Shown here in pieces: positions 42,156 through 52,028 of a stretch of DNA of 64,000 nt (position 1 is the stretch's first letter; each line of letters opens with the position of its first letter). This DNA comes from Paucisalibacillus globulus. Lineage in GTDB: Bacteria > Bacillota > Bacilli > Bacillales > Amphibacillaceae. Under the pieces are notes generated by a model. It made no database searches. It saw only the letters and a list, made by a program, of their open reading frames with translations, and was not told the DNA's origin. The translations under genes were made by a program, and so were the position numbers. The stretch spans positions 1 through 64,000 of the forward strand of contig NZ_LT855386.1 in assembly GCF_900184735.1 (NCBI RefSeq), in the 5' to 3' direction.

Positions 42156-42527
42156 TCAACTAGTAATAAATGACAATGTCCGCTCTACTGTTTCCAGTAC
42201 ACGTTGTTCGTCAAACGGTTTCACAATAAAGTCCTTAGCCCCAAGCTCAATAGCTTCAACCACTACTTTCTGATGTCCCATGGCAGAACATACAACTATT
42301 AGAGCATTCACATCAAATTCTTTTATCTTTTTAATTGCTTCAATACCATTCATCACTGGCATAGTTATATCCATAATAACCAAATCAGGCTTGTTCTTTT
42401 TATAAAGTGAAACTGCAATTTCACCATTTTCAGCCTCTCCAACAATCTCATGATTACTCTTAGTTAAGATTGTTTGGAGGGTAGTACGCATAAATTTCGC
42501 GTCATCAACGATAAGAATTTTAGCCAT
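42156..42527 (-). CDS. yneI: CheY-like single-domain response regulator YneI
   Basis: A 123-residue receiver domain without output domain (also called CcdB). Phosphorylation pocket: Asp8, Asp9, phospho-acceptor Asp53 ('DLVIMDITMPVMNG'), Ser81 and Lys103 ('FIVKPFD'). It is normally found between ccdA and ccdC in Bacillus and its partner kinase is unknown. It begins 26 bp before ccdC. The orphan PAS kinase 1.3 kb away on the same strand is a possible partner, but nothing proves it. Confidence 0.9.
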   Translation of the reverse strand: MAKILIVDDAKFMRTTLQTILTKSNHEIVGEAENGEIAVSLYKKNKPDLVIMDITMPVMNGIEAIKKIKEFDVNALIVVCSAMGHQKVVVEAIELGAKDFIVKPFDEQRVLETVERTLSFITS

Positions 42528-42563
42528 TTCACCAATCCCCCACTATTAATAGAATACAAAAAT

Positions 42564-42995
42564 CTATGCTTTGCGGTCATTCGCAATATTTACAATGATA
42601 GTAACTGTAACTCCAACTACCGTAAGATAAACCCCTAAATCAAATAGAGTTGCAGTTGCAAGTTCCACCTTTCCAAAGATTGGAAAAGTAAAATAATCAT
42701 ATGTGTGAGAAAGAAACGGGACGTTAAACAAGAATGAACCCATACTTGTCAGTAATGCTACTAATAATCCTATTGGTATTAGCACTCGAAAATTGACTGG
42801 TAAGATTTTATTAACAAAATCTATACCGTAAGCCATATACAGTAATACGATTGCAGCAGCAGTAACCAGTCCCCCAATAAATCCTCCACCGGGAGAATTA
42901 TGTCCTGCAAAAAATAGATATAAGGAAAACCCTAATAAGAGAAAAGCAATTAATGATGTTGCCGTTTGTAAAATCAAATTATTAGGTTTATTCAA
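42564..42995 (-). CDS. orphan MrpB-like Na+/H+ antiporter subunit
   Basis: A 143-residue membrane protein with four helices that matches MrpB/MnhB: 'FFAGHNSPGGGFIGGLV' (about 27-43), 'ILPVNFRVLIPIGLL' and the C-terminal 'ELATATLFDLGVYLTVVGVT'. MrpB is normally one of seven subunits (A-G) of a hetero-oligomeric antiporter and does not work alone; no other mrp gene is nearby. It is inserted between ccdA and yneI, where B. subtilis has none. TTG at 42995 has aagga at 10 bases and gives the family N-terminus; a GTG three codons earlier is too close to it. It may be a duplicate with a new role. Confidence 0.88.
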   Translation of the reverse strand: MNKPNNLILQTATSLIAFLLLGFSLYLFFAGHNSPGGGFIGGLVTAAAIVLLYMAYGIDFVNKILPVNFRVLIPIGLLVALLTSMGSFLFNVPFLSHTYDYFTFPIFGKVELATATLFDLGVYLTVVGVTVTIIVNIANDRKA

Positions 42996-43049
42996 TGATA
43001 ACACGTCCTTATGTAGAATCTTTACGTATTATCATAATACAGATTACTA

Positions 43050-43754
43050 CTAAAATCCAACGAAACCTACCCAACCTGCAAGGAAGGCTGTTAGTTTTGT
43101 CATCCAGTCAAAAAACAGAGCGATACCAATAAAAATCATAAAATAACCACCAATTTTCACTAACTTATGGCTATTTCTTTTTATCCAGTTTAATTTTCCA
43201 ACAAAGAATGAAAGAACTAAAAACGGAATGGAGAATCCTAGCACATAAGCAACCATCATTACCATGCCAGAGCCTGGATCAGTTGCAGCTAATGAAAGAA
43301 CTACTGCTAAGATAGGCCCTGTACATGGAGTCCACCCCATTGAAAACGCCATCCCTATTAATACTGATCCAAAATATCCTGATGGTCGATTTTTGAACGT
43401 AATCTTCTTATCTTTCATCAAGAACTTAAAATTAAAGATTCCTACAATGACTAGCCCAAAGAAGATAATAAGTAATGCCCCTACCTGTCTAATAATATCT
43501 TGGTAAGTCAATAAAAAATCAGAAACAGCACTTGCTGTAAATCCTAACGCAATAAAAATACTAGAAAACCCAATTAAAAAAGAAACGGTATGTAATATAC
43601 TCTTCCGATTTAACATTTTATTATCATCTTTTATTTCACTAACACTCATACCGGTGATATAAGATAAGAATGCTGGAAACAAGGGCAAGACACATGGTGA
43701 AATAAATGAAAGAAATCCTGCTCCAAACGCAAGAAACACGTTAACCTCAGACAT
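43050..43754 (-). CDS. ccdA: cytochrome c biogenesis protein CcdA
   Basis: A 234-residue DsbD-beta-like membrane protein with six helices that carries reducing power from cytoplasmic thioredoxin to the outside. The reactive cysteines lie in 'SFISPCVLPLFPAFLSYITG' (helix 1) and 'GWTPCTGPILA' (helix 4). It supplies ResA-type proteins and, in sporulation, StoA. aggaggct precedes the ATG. It is first in the cluster ccdA-(mrpB-like)-yneI-ccdC. Confidence 0.93.
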   Translation of the reverse strand: MSEVNVFLAFGAGFLSFISPCVLPLFPAFLSYITGMSVSEIKDDNKMLNRKSILHTVSFLIGFSSIFIALGFTASAVSDFLLTYQDIIRQVGALLIIFFGLVIVGIFNFKFLMKDKKITFKNRPSGYFGSVLIGMAFSMGWTPCTGPILAVVLSLAATDPGSGMVMMVAYVLGFSIPFLVLSFFVGKLNWIKRNSHKLVKIGGYFMIFIGIALFFDWMTKLTAFLAGWVGFVGF

Positions 43755-43847
43755 AATTAGCCTCCTGAATTATAATTCTACTTTCATTATAGCAGAATAT
43801 TCTTCAAAACTTTTGTTGGGAATATGACAATATAATGTCATGAAAAA

Positions 43848-43874
43848 ACCCCCTACTATTCATTAGTATGGGGT
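43848..43874 (-). terminator. yneF terminator
   Basis: accccctacta / tagtatggggt, 11-bp stem with one mismatch and a 5-base loop, followed on the minus strand by TTTTTTCATG. Confidence 0.75.
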
Positions 43875-43917
43875 ATCTCTGTGCAATGTAAAATATAATA
43901 GTAATTATTCCAGAATA

Positions 43918-44139
43918 CTACTTGTCCATTTGGTTATTCATTGCACGCATCATTTGATTGATTTTCTTCTGTGAAGGCTTTTGACCCATTTGCATCATTA
44001 AAGTGCGAAGCATTTGCTCATTAATTGGTGGATTCTTTTTCAAATAACTCATCATGTACTTTCTTGCGATAAAAAATCCAAGAGCAACACCAGCGATTAA
44101 AGCTGCTATAGCAATAAGTACTACCCAAATTACGTCCAT
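43918..44139 (-). CDS. yneF: UPF0154 small membrane protein YneF
   Basis: A 73-residue protein with an N-terminal membrane helix (about 4-24) and a basic helical tail, matching UPF0154/YneF in length and ends ('[20 protein letters not shown]'). The function is unknown; the family is nearly universal in Bacilli. gaaggagg precedes the ATG. It lies between sirA and ccdA as in B. subtilis. Confidence 0.92.
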   Translation of the reverse strand: MDVIWVVLIAIAALIAGVALGFFIARKYMMSYLKKNPPINEQMLRTLMMQMGQKPSQKKINQMMRAMNNQMDK

Positions 44140-44190
44140 CTATCGTTTTCCTCCTTCGTGCTGTCTCTTTTACAGTATAGTAAAACAGTT

Positions 44191-44643
44191 CTAAGAATAC
44201 AATACTTGTTCATTATTATAACCAATACTTGTCCTTGCAGGCGAAATCCAACCATAGTTTTCATAATGATCATCAATTATGAAAAGAAATGGATGGAATT
44301 GTCTTAAGGCAGGGAATAATAATGTTTCAGCATCCTGTAATGTTTCACAACGAAATTTTATCTGTTTTTCCTCGATATGTAAAGAGATTAAGCTATGCTT
44401 ACTTTTAATATCAACTATATCAATATATTGTTCATTTTGTAATCTATTTTTGGGTTGCCTTAATAATTGCAAAGTTAATGTATCTTTAGGGAAGCTCTCT
44501 GTAATGAAATTAAATTGTGATACTAGATCAACTCGATTCTTCTGCATATGAAATTCTCTTAAAAAGCGATATAAAATATCACTTTTATAGTAATAATGTC
44601 TAGCAAACTCTTCTTTAATCCAGTAAATCTTATATTCTTTCAT
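44191..44643 (-). CDS. sirA: sporulation inhibitor of replication SirA
   Basis: A 150-residue protein corresponding to B. subtilis SirA (YneE), which binds domain I of DnaA and stops new rounds of replication when Spo0A is active. 'YWIKEEFARHYYYKSDILYR' at the N-terminus and 'LFPALRQFHPFLFIIDDHYE' near the end are family hallmarks. aggggagg precedes the ATG. The location next to tkt and yneF supports the call. I did not find a convincing 0A box in the AT-rich 225 bp upstream. Confidence 0.87.
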   Translation of the reverse strand: MKEYKIYWIKEEFARHYYYKSDILYRFLREFHMQKNRVDLVSQFNFITESFPKDTLTLQLLRQPKNRLQNEQYIDIVDIKSKHSLISLHIEEKQIKFRCETLQDAETLLFPALRQFHPFLFIIDDHYENYGWISPARTSIGYNNEQVLYS

Positions 44644-44825
44644 TTTTTTAGCGTCCCTCCCCTTTTCTATTTACTATTATAATGATTCTACTAAAAAATA
44701 ATGTCACTCTGTGAAACAAAAAAACACTAGTTTTGTCGAAATAGAGATAACTTGAGTTTAATAACGATTCTTTTCGTAAAACTACATAGAATCTACAAGA
44801 GAATACCACTTAACCATAAAAAAGC

Positions 44826-44853
44826 GGAGCGTTCATTTTATAATGAACACTCC
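44826..44853 (-). terminator. tkt terminator
   Basis: ggagcgttcatt / aatgaacactcc, 12-bp stem with one G-U-type pair and a 4-base loop, 16 bases after the tkt stop and followed on the minus strand by GCTTTTTTATG. Confidence 0.8.
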
Positions 44854-44868
44854 ACTCTCAGATAGCTC

Positions 44869-46869
44869 TTATTTAACTAATTCTTTTACGTTATTCACTA
44901 CATTTTCTACGGTAAAACCATATTCCTCAATAAGTTTATCGCCATTTGCAGAGGCACCAAATGTATTAATACCCATGATTTTCCCTTCTAAACCAACGTA
45001 TCGTTCCCAACCCAATGAAGAGCCCATTTCAATTGCAACACGGTTCTTGATAGCCTTTGGAAGAACTTGTTCTTTATAATTTTCATCCTGCTCTTCGAAT
45101 CGGTCCCATGAGGCAAGACTAACAACACTTACATCAACATCTTGCTTACGAAGTACTTCTTGAGCAGCAATAGCTAATTGAACTTCCGAACCTGAGGCAA
45201 TAAGAATTGCATCTGGGCTCGCTTTCTTTGAGCTGCTGATTATGTAGCCACCGCGTTTCACACCTTCATAGGCATGTTGTTCTGTACCTTGTAATGTCGG
45301 TAAATTTTGTCTTGTTAATACAAGCATTGTAGGTTTATCTTTAGATTCGATTGCAAGTCTCCATGCAGCCTGTGTCTCATTACCATCGGCTGGACGAATG
45401 ACAGAAAGATTTGGCATTCCTCTAAATGAAGATAGGTGTTCTATTGGTTCATGTGTTGGTCCATCTTCACCAACAGCAATGGAATCATGCGTGAAAACAT
45501 AGGTTACCGGGGTTTTCATAATTGCAGATAGGCGGATAGCTGGGCGTAAGTAGTCACTGAACACAAAGAATGTCCCGCCATATACTTTTAACCCGCCATG
45601 TAACGCCATTCCATTTAGAGCAGCACCCATCGCATGTTCACGGACCCCAAACCAGATATTTCTACCGCTATAATTATTTCTAGTTAAATCTTCTTCATTA
45701 TTTATTGTCGTTTTATTAGATCCTGCTAAGTCAGCACTTCCACCAACGAAATATGGTATTTCTTTAGATATCACATTTAATACTTCTCCAGACGAAGCTC
45801 TAGTTGCAAGTGATTTACCAACTTCATATTTCGGAAGTGAATCTTCCCATCCCTCGGGTAATTCACCATTTATAGCAGCTTCTAATTCTTTTGCTTCTTC
45901 TGGATATTTATCCTTATATGACTGAAATGTAGATTCCCATTCACTTTCTTCTTTATTACCTCGTACAACAATCTTTTCATTAAAATCACTATAAACCTCT
46001 TCAGGCACATAGAATTCTTCATGTCCCCATTTATAAAATTCTTTTGTTAATACTACTTCATCCTTTCCAAGTGGTGATCCGTGCGAAGCAGATGAAGCTG
46101 ATTTATTTGGGGATCCATATCCGATTACAGTCTTAATTTCAATAAGTGTTGGATGTTCCAAGTCATCCTTAGCTGACTGAATAGCAGAGCGTAATTGGGT
46201 TAAGTTATTTCCATCTTCCACTCGAATGACTTGCCATCCATATGCTTTAAATCGTTCTTCTGTATTATCAGAGAATGAACGATTTAACTCCCCATCAAGA
46301 GAAATATCATTGGAATCATATAACACAACTAGTTTCCCTAACCTTAAATGTCCAGCAAGAGATGCAGCTTCATGTGAAATACCTTCCATTAAGTCACCAT
46401 CACCGACTAAAGCATATGTATAATGATCAATAATAGTTGCATCACCTTTATTATATTTCCCTGCCATATGTGCTTCCGCCATCGCCATACCAACAGCCAT
46501 GGCAATTCCTTGACCGAGTGGTCCTGTAGTTGCTTCAACACCGTCTGTATGATGAACTTCTGGATGTCCCGGTGTTCTAGATCCCCACTGGCGGAATTGT
46601 TTCAGGTCATCCATAGTTACTTCATAGCCTGATAAATGAAGTAAACTATAAAGAAGCATGGAACCATGACCTGCAGATAATACGAATCGATCACGATTGA
46701 ACCATTTTGAATTCTTTGGATTGTGTTTCATAAAATCAGTCCATAGTGTATAGGCCATTGGTGCAGCACCCATTGGTAAACCAGGGTGACCAGAGTTCGC
46801 ATTCTCAATAGCATCAATTGATAATGTCCTTATGGTGTCTATCGATAACTGTTCGACGTAATTAGCCAT
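44869..46869 (-). CDS. tkt: transketolase
   Basis: TPP enzyme of the pentose phosphate pathway, 666 residues. '[18 protein letters not shown]' at 27-44, the TPP motif '[20 protein letters not shown]' (about 154-173), '[11 protein letters not shown]' (pyrimidine domain) and '[20 protein letters not shown]' (about 470-489) are complete. aaaggag precedes the ATG. Neighbours ynzC upstream and sirA downstream match B. subtilis. Confidence 0.96.
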   Translation of the reverse strand: MANYVEQLSIDTIRTLSIDAIENANSGHPGLPMGAAPMAYTLWTDFMKHNPKNSKWFNRDRFVLSAGHGSMLLYSLLHLSGYEVTMDDLKQFRQWGSRTPGHPEVHHTDGVEATTGPLGQGIAMAVGMAMAEAHMAGKYNKGDATIIDHYTYALVGDGDLMEGISHEAASLAGHLRLGKLVVLYDSNDISLDGELNRSFSDNTEERFKAYGWQVIRVEDGNNLTQLRSAIQSAKDDLEHPTLIEIKTVIGYGSPNKSASSASHGSPLGKDEVVLTKEFYKWGHEEFYVPEEVYSDFNEKIVVRGNKEESEWESTFQSYKDKYPEEAKELEAAINGELPEGWEDSLPKYEVGKSLATRASSGEVLNVISKEIPYFVGGSADLAGSNKTTINNEEDLTRNNYSGRNIWFGVREHAMGAALNGMALHGGLKVYGGTFFVFSDYLRPAIRLSAIMKTPVTYVFTHDSIAVGEDGPTHEPIEHLSSFRGMPNLSVIRPADGNETQAAWRLAIESKDKPTMLVLTRQNLPTLQGTEQHAYEGVKRGGYIISSSKKASPDAILIASGSEVQLAIAAQEVLRKQDVDVSVVSLASWDRFEEQDENYKEQVLPKAIKNRVAIEMGSSLGWERYVGLEGKIMGINTFGASANGDKLIEEYGFTVENVVNNVKELVK

Positions 46870-46969
46870 TCTTTGTAACTCCTTTCATCTTATTCAAGTT
46901 GAAGCCCATGTTATTCTATTTAATTGTAGTTCACAATTAATAGTATGCCTATTACTTGAATAACTATGT

Positions 46970-47206
46970 TTAATGCTGTCTGTTTCGTTCTTGCATGTCT
47001 CGGAGTTTCTTAGGAGTAACATCGTTTCCAGCCGGATCAATAACTGTCATTGATTTTAATTGATTTTTAAAGGAACCACGGATATTCTTTAAATACTCTT
47101 CTCGTAATTGTTTTTGTTCAGTTTTCTCTTCTTCGGTTAATCCTGCTTCCGTTTTTGACTTTTTGGCCAATATATTAATTCGTTCCAACTTTTCTTTTGA
47201 TAACAT
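46970..47206 (-). CDS. ynzC: DUF896 protein YnzC
   Basis: A 78-residue helical protein of the UPF0291 family. 'ERINILAKKSKTEAGLTEEE' and 'LREEYLKNIRGSF' are the conserved helices. B. subtilis YnzC has the same length and sits in the SOS-controlled yneA-yneB-ynzC operon, so cotranscription with yneB is likely here (gap 86 bp). The function is unknown. aggagga precedes the ATG. Confidence 0.9.
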   Translation of the reverse strand: MLSKEKLERINILAKKSKTEAGLTEEEKTEQKQLREEYLKNIRGSFKNQLKSMTVIDPAGNDVTPKKLRDMQERNRQH

Positions 47207-47292
47207 GTCTATATCCTCCTAGATTTATCTATTTAAACCAAATAAATGTCCATATTAAAAGCAAGAACATATAATGTCCTTGCTTTTTAATA

Positions 47293-48058
<766 letters not shown>

Positions 48059-48089
48059 TTCTTCATCATCCTTTCCATTTTTAAATATA

Positions 48090-48103
48090 AGAACCTTTGT
48101 TCG
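48090..48103. promoter_or_regulatory. LexA box 1 (start region of the yneB unit)
   Basis: AGAACCTTTGTTCG matches the Bacillus SOS consensus CGAAC-N4-GTTCG at all but the first base. It covers the presumed transcription start of the minus-strand unit. Confidence 0.85.
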
Positions 48104-48111
48104 ATACATTC

Positions 48112-48139
48112 AGTATAACAGAACGTACGCTCTTGTCAA
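48112..48139 (-). promoter_or_regulatory. promoter of the small peptide-yneB unit
   Basis: Minus strand: TTGACA (48134-48139), 16 bp, TATACT (48112-48117). A weak extra LexA-like half-palindrome (agaacgtacgctct, 48120-48133) fills the spacer. Confidence 0.75.
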
Positions 48140-48147
48140 CACTTTTT

Positions 48148-48161
48148 CGAACGAATGTTTG
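48148..48161. promoter_or_regulatory. LexA box 2 (lexA promoter)
   Basis: CGAACGAATGTTTG, one mismatch to CGAAC-N4-GTTCG, overlapping the -35 box of lexA: autorepression. Confidence 0.85.
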
Positions 48162-48187
48162 CTTTTTAGTTTTATCAATGGTAAACT
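48159..48187 (+). promoter_or_regulatory. lexA promoter
   Basis: TTGCTT (48159-48164), 17 bp, TAAACT (48182-48187); the start of transcription would lie about 30 bp before the lexA ATG. Confidence 0.65.
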
Positions 48188-48223
48188 ATCATTAATAAAT
48201 AATATGTGTGAGGTGTTTAATAG

Positions 48224-48847
48224 ATGACAAAATTATCAACTAGACAACAAGCAATTCTTGATTACATAAAAGAACAAGTTAAGTTAAAAGGCTATCCACC
48301 TTCTGTTAGAGAGATTGCTGAAGCTGTCGGTCTAGCTTCTAGTTCTACTGTACATGGCCACCTCTCCAGACTAGAGAGTAAAGGATTTATCCGTCGTGAT
48401 CCTACTAAACCCAGAGCAATAGAAATACTAGATTTAGAAGAGGAAAATAATATTCCGAAAGATGAAGCTCGTTATGCACCTGTAATCGGTAAAGTTACAG
48501 CTGGTATACCAATCACAGCTGTTGAAAATATCGAGGAATTCGTACCCATCCCAAGTTCTACTGCTGGACCAGATGAGAATCTATTTGTACTTGTCATTGA
48601 TGGGGAAAGTATGATTGAAGCGGGTATATTAGACGGAGACATGGTAATTGTAAAACAACAAAGTAGTGCCCAAAACGGTGACATTGTTGTTGCTATGACT
48701 GAGGATAATGAAGCTACAGTAAAGAGATTCTTCAAAGAAAAGAATTACATTCGCCTGCAGCCAGAGAACGCTACTATGGAACCATTAATCTATAATAATG
48801 TCTCTATTCTTGGTAAGGTAGTCGGTCTATATCGTCATATTAAATAG
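48224..48847 (+). CDS. lexA: SOS repressor LexA
   Basis: A 207-residue repressor of the DNA-damage response. The winged helix is at 1-65 ('[20 protein letters not shown]'). The self-cleavage site is Ala93-Gly94 in '[10 protein letters not shown]', with catalytic Ser129 in 'IDGESM' and Lys167 in 'ATVKRFF'. gaggtg lies 8 bases before the ATG. Two good LexA boxes lie in the 165-bp divergent region. Length and order as in B. subtilis. Confidence 0.97.
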   Translation: MTKLSTRQQAILDYIKEQVKLKGYPPSVREIAEAVGLASSSTVHGHLSRLESKGFIRRDPTKPRAIEILDLEEENNIPKDEARYAPVIGKVTAGIPITAVENIEEFVPIPSSTAGPDENLFVLVIDGESMIEAGILDGDMVIVKQQSSAQNGDIVVAMTEDNEATVKRFFKEKNYIRLQPENATMEPLIYNNVSILGKVVGLYRHIK

Positions 48848-48860
48848 TTTTAAATATAAA

Positions 48861-48904
48861 AAAAGCTGATTAACACAGGAAAAACTTGTGTCAATCAGCT
48901 TTTT
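48861..48904. terminator. bidirectional terminator, lexA / glnA
   Basis: aaaagctgattaacaca / tgtgtcaatcagctttt, a 17-bp stem with one mismatch and a 10-base loop, with A- and T-runs on its two sides. Confidence 0.85.
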
Positions 48905-48923
48905 TATTATTATCGAAAGGAAC

Positions 48924-50255
48924 TTAATACATAGTAAGATATTGCTCACGTTCCCAAGGGTGTACTGTTGTACGGAACATATCCCATTCAATCTCTTTAG
49001 CTTCCATAAAATGCTCAAATAAGTGCTCACCTAGTGAGTTTACAATAACCTCATTTTCTTGAAGTAAGCCTAAAGCATCCATTAATGTAGCAGGTAGATT
49101 TTGAATATGGTTTTCCATTCGTTCTTCATGGGTCATAATATATATATTCCGATCAACAGCTGGTGGTGGGGTTAGTTTATTTTTTACTCCATCAAGTCCA
49201 GCAGCTAATAGCACCGACAATGCCATATAAGGATTTGCCGCAGGATCTACACTACGTACTTCTACACGAGTACTAACACCCCTAGAATTAGGAATACGTA
49301 ATAATGGACTTCTGTTCATGGAAGACCAAGCAACATAACTTGGTGCCTCATAACCTGGAACTAGACGCTTATATGAATTTACAGTAGGATTTGTAACTGC
49401 AGTAAAACCTAGTGCATGTTTCATAATACCTGCGATAAATTGATAAGCGGTATCACTTAATTGAAGATCTCCACTAGGATTAAAGAATGCATTTTCTCCA
49501 TTTTTGAACAATGACATATTTACATGCATTCCAGAACCATTCACACCAAATAGAGGTTTTGGCATAAATGTTGCATGCAAATTATGCTTCCTAGCTATTG
49601 TTTTAACCACTAATTTAAAGGTTTGAATATCATCAGCATGTTTAATAGCATCTGAGTATTTAAAGTCAATTTCGTGTTGACCAGGTGCAACTTCATGATG
49701 GGATGCTTCAATTTCAAAGCCCATTTCCTCTAATTCAAGAACGATATCACGACGACAGTTTTCTCCTAAATCAGTTGGAGCTAAATCAAAATATCCACCA
49801 TGGTCATTTAACTCAAGTGAAGGCTCACCATTAGCGTCTAATTTAAATAAGAAAAATTCCGGCTCTGTTCCAATATTAAACGCATCAAATCCTAGTTCTT
49901 CCATTTTCAACAGATTGCGCTTTAAGTTGTAACGTGGGCAGCCTTCAAATGGAGTCCCATCCGGGTTATAAATATCACATATAAAACGAGCTACTTTTCC
50001 TTTTTCAGATGTCCAAGGGAAAACAACAAACGTGTCTAAATCAGGATATAAATACATGTCGGATTCTTCAATTCGAACAAATCCTTCAATAGATGATCCA
50101 TCGAACATCATTTTGTTGTCTAGTGCTTTTTCCAATTGGCTTAGTGGAATTTCAACATTTTTGATAGTACCTAACATGTCAGTAAACTGAAGTCTGATAA
50201 ACCTAACATTTTCTTCTTTAATTTTCTTTTCAATTTCCTCACGAGAATAACCCAT
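48924..50255 (-). CDS. glnA: glutamine synthetase (GSI-alpha)
   Basis: ATP-dependent ligase making glutamine from glutamate and ammonia; in Bacillus it also controls GlnR and TnrA by direct contact. It has 443 residues, the length of the feedback-inhibited alpha class, without the adenylylation site. 'FDGSSIEGF' (about 51-59), '[12 protein letters not shown]' and '[17 protein letters not shown]' (the Glu/Asp flap region) are intact. It follows glnR by 36 bp with taggaggg before the ATG, in a glnRA operon under the GlnR boxes at 50.7 kb. Confidence 0.97.
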   Translation of the reverse strand: MGYSREEIEKKIKEENVRFIRLQFTDMLGTIKNVEIPLSQLEKALDNKMMFDGSSIEGFVRIEESDMYLYPDLDTFVVFPWTSEKGKVARFICDIYNPDGTPFEGCPRYNLKRNLLKMEELGFDAFNIGTEPEFFLFKLDANGEPSLELNDHGGYFDLAPTDLGENCRRDIVLELEEMGFEIEASHHEVAPGQHEIDFKYSDAIKHADDIQTFKLVVKTIARKHNLHATFMPKPLFGVNGSGMHVNMSLFKNGENAFFNPSGDLQLSDTAYQFIAGIMKHALGFTAVTNPTVNSYKRLVPGYEAPSYVAWSSMNRSPLLRIPNSRGVSTRVEVRSVDPAANPYMALSVLLAAGLDGVKNKLTPPPAVDRNIYIMTHEERMENHIQNLPATLMDALGLLQENEVIVNSLGEHLFEHFMEAKEIEWDMFRTTVHPWEREQYLTMY

Positions 50256-50291
50256 AAGATATTTCCCTCCTAAAATTTAGTTGAATATTAA

Positions 50292-50687
50292 CTAACGATT
50301 CACAAAGAATCGTGATAGCTCCCCTTGTCGCAAACTCGCTTTGCCAAATCGGCCAGCTTCAGAAATTTCACTTCTTAAAATTTCTCTTAATTCCCTTTTA
50401 GAAATCTCAACCTGTTTTTTCTCTTGAACTGGCAATTCTTTCAGTTCGTCTTCTGATAGCAACAATTTAATTCCAGCGAGGTTTAGACCTTTATCTAAGT
50501 AGTTTTTAATCTCTAGAAGACAATCAACATCATTGAATGAAAATAATCGTTGATTACCCTCTGTGCGTTCTGGATGGATTAATCCGTTTTCCTCATAATA
50601 TCGTATTTGTCTTGCGGTAAGTTCAGTTAGTTTCATAACTATTCCGATTCCAAACAAAGGCATCGAACGGCGATCCTTATCATTCAT
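50292..50687 (-). CDS. glnR: glutamine synthetase repressor GlnR
   Basis: A 131-residue MerR-type repressor of nitrogen genes. The HTH ('LTARQIRYYEENGLIHPERT', about 17-36) is followed by a short dimer helix and the C-terminal tail 'GRFGKASLRQGELSRFF' that senses feedback-inhibited glutamine synthetase. gggaggt precedes the ATG. Two GlnR-box sequences sit at its promoter. The order glnR-glnA is conserved. Confidence 0.95.
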   Translation of the reverse strand: MNDKDRRSMPLFGIGIVMKLTELTARQIRYYEENGLIHPERTEGNQRLFSFNDVDCLLEIKNYLDKGLNLAGIKLLLSEDELKELPVQEKKQVEISKRELREILRSEISEAGRFGKASLRQGELSRFFVNR

Positions 50688-50714
50688 GATCTGACCTCCC
50701 TTTTAATAATTTTG

Positions 50715-50744
50715 ATTTTATCACCATGTGAGGTTTTCTGTCAA
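50715..50744 (-). promoter_or_regulatory. glnRA promoter
   Basis: Minus strand: TTGACA (50739-50744), 18 bp, TAAAAT (50715-50720). The -35 overlaps the downstream GlnR box. Confidence 0.75.
50727..50743. promoter_or_regulatory. GlnR/TnrA box 1
   Basis: TGTGAGGTTTTCTGTCA has one mismatch to TGTNA-N7-TNACA and overlaps the -35 and spacer of the glnRA promoter. Confidence 0.8.
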
Positions 50745-50749
50745 CACTT

Positions 50750-50766
50750 TGTTAGGTTTTCTGACA
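50750..50766. promoter_or_regulatory. GlnR/TnrA box 2
   Basis: TGTTAGGTTTTCTGACA matches TGTNA-N7-TNACA exactly. It repeats the core of box 1 ('AGGTTTTCTG') 23 bp further upstream of the promoter. Confidence 0.9.
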
Positions 50767-50771
50767 TAAAA

Positions 50772-50800
50772 AAATAAAGGGCCTTTACGACCCTTTATTT
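50772..50800 (-). terminator. ynbB terminator
   Basis: aaataaaggg / ccctttattt, 10-bp perfect stem with a 9-base loop that includes the ynbB stop codon (50795-50797), followed on the minus strand by TTTTATG. Confidence 0.85.
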
Positions 50801-52024
50801 TAATGTTTTCATTACTTTAACCGCCTCAATTATTGCAAGTTTTACATGAGCATAGGTTAACCCACCTTGGACAAATGCTGTATATGGTGCCCGAATTGGC
50901 CCGTCGGCTGATAATTCAATACTAGATCCCTGTATGAAGGTACCTGCAGCCATAATTACATCGTCCTCATATCCTGGCATTGGACTAGGATATGGTGTGA
51001 CAAATGAATTAACTGGTGAATTCATTTGAATAGCCTGACAAAAGGCAATCATTTGTTCAGCTGTTTGAAAGGTTACAGATTGGATAAGGTCTGTTCTTTT
51101 AGCTTGATAGTGTGGTTTTGTTACAAACCCTAACAATTCAAGGAACCTTGATGTAAACACAGCTCCCTTTAGTGCTTCACCAACGATAAGAGGCGCTAAG
51201 AAAAAACCTTGATACATTTCCTGTAAGAGATTAAAGGTCGCACCTAACTCTTTCCCTAATCCCGGAGCTGTTAAACGATAAGAACATAAAGTGACTAAAT
51301 CATTCTTTCCAACTATATATCCTCCAGCTCGTACTATTCCACCACCTGGGTTTTTAATTAAAGAACCAGCTATAATATCTACACCAACATGTAATGGCTC
51401 TCTATCTTCAACAAATTCGCCATAACAATTATCGACAAAAATAATAATATCTTCTCGTATTGATTTTACAAATGATACGATCTCACCTATCTCGTCCACT
51501 GTAAATGAAGGTCTGTCTGCGTATCCTTTAGATCGTTGGATAGCAACAACTTTTGTATGATTGTTGATATTATTTTTTATCAGTTCATAATTAATTTTTC
51601 CGTCTTCTGTCAATGGTACTTCATTATATGTAATGTTAAAATCTTTTAAGGAACCAGTATTATTTTCGTTCTTACCAATTACTTCTTCAAGAGTGTCATA
51701 TGGTTTTCCTGTAACATAAAGTAATTCATCCTGAGGCCGTAGTAAGCCGAATAAAACAGTAGTTATAGCATGAGTGCCGGAGACAAGCTGCGGGCGAACA
51801 ATTGCGGACTCCCCTCCAAATACTTCAGCATACACTGCCTCCAATGTATCCCGTCCCATATCATCATACCCATAGCCACTTGTAGAATTAAAGTGGCTAT
51901 CACTTACTCTGTTATTTTTAAAGGCATCTAGGACTCTTTTTTGATTTTTCTCAACGATGTGATTGATATGTTGATGAATTGTTGTGATGTCTTTTTCTGT
52001 TTGTTCTACGACTTGCTGTATCAT
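50795..52024 (-). CDS. ynbB: PLP-dependent aluminium-resistance/methionine gamma-lyase-like protein YnbB
   Basis: A 409-residue PLP enzyme of the Cys/Met metabolism fold (the 'aluminium resistance protein' group). 'GTHAITTVLFGLLRPQDELL' holds the phosphate-binding region, 'FVDNCYGEFVE' the cofactor Asp, and 'DIIAGSLIKNPGGGIVRAGG' the PLP Lys. Real substrate not known; the old name came from an aluminium screen. It begins 4 bp after hflX in the same unit and precedes glnR, as in B. subtilis. Confidence 0.88.
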   Translation of the reverse strand: MIQQVVEQTEKDITTIHQHINHIVEKNQKRVLDAFKNNRVSDSHFNSTSGYGYDDMGRDTLEAVYAEVFGGESAIVRPQLVSGTHAITTVLFGLLRPQDELLYVTGKPYDTLEEVIGKNENNTGSLKDFNITYNEVPLTEDGKINYELIKNNINNHTKVVAIQRSKGYADRPSFTVDEIGEIVSFVKSIREDIIIFVDNCYGEFVEDREPLHVGVDIIAGSLIKNPGGGIVRAGGYIVGKNDLVTLCSYRLTAPGLGKELGATFNLLQEMYQGFFLAPLIVGEALKGAVFTSRFLELLGFVTKPHYQAKRTDLIQSVTFQTAEQMIAFCQAIQMNSPVNSFVTPYPSPMPGYEDDVIMAAGTFIQGSSIELSADGPIRAPYTAFVQGGLTYAHVKLAIIEAVKVMKTLK

Positions 52025-52028
52025 TTTT

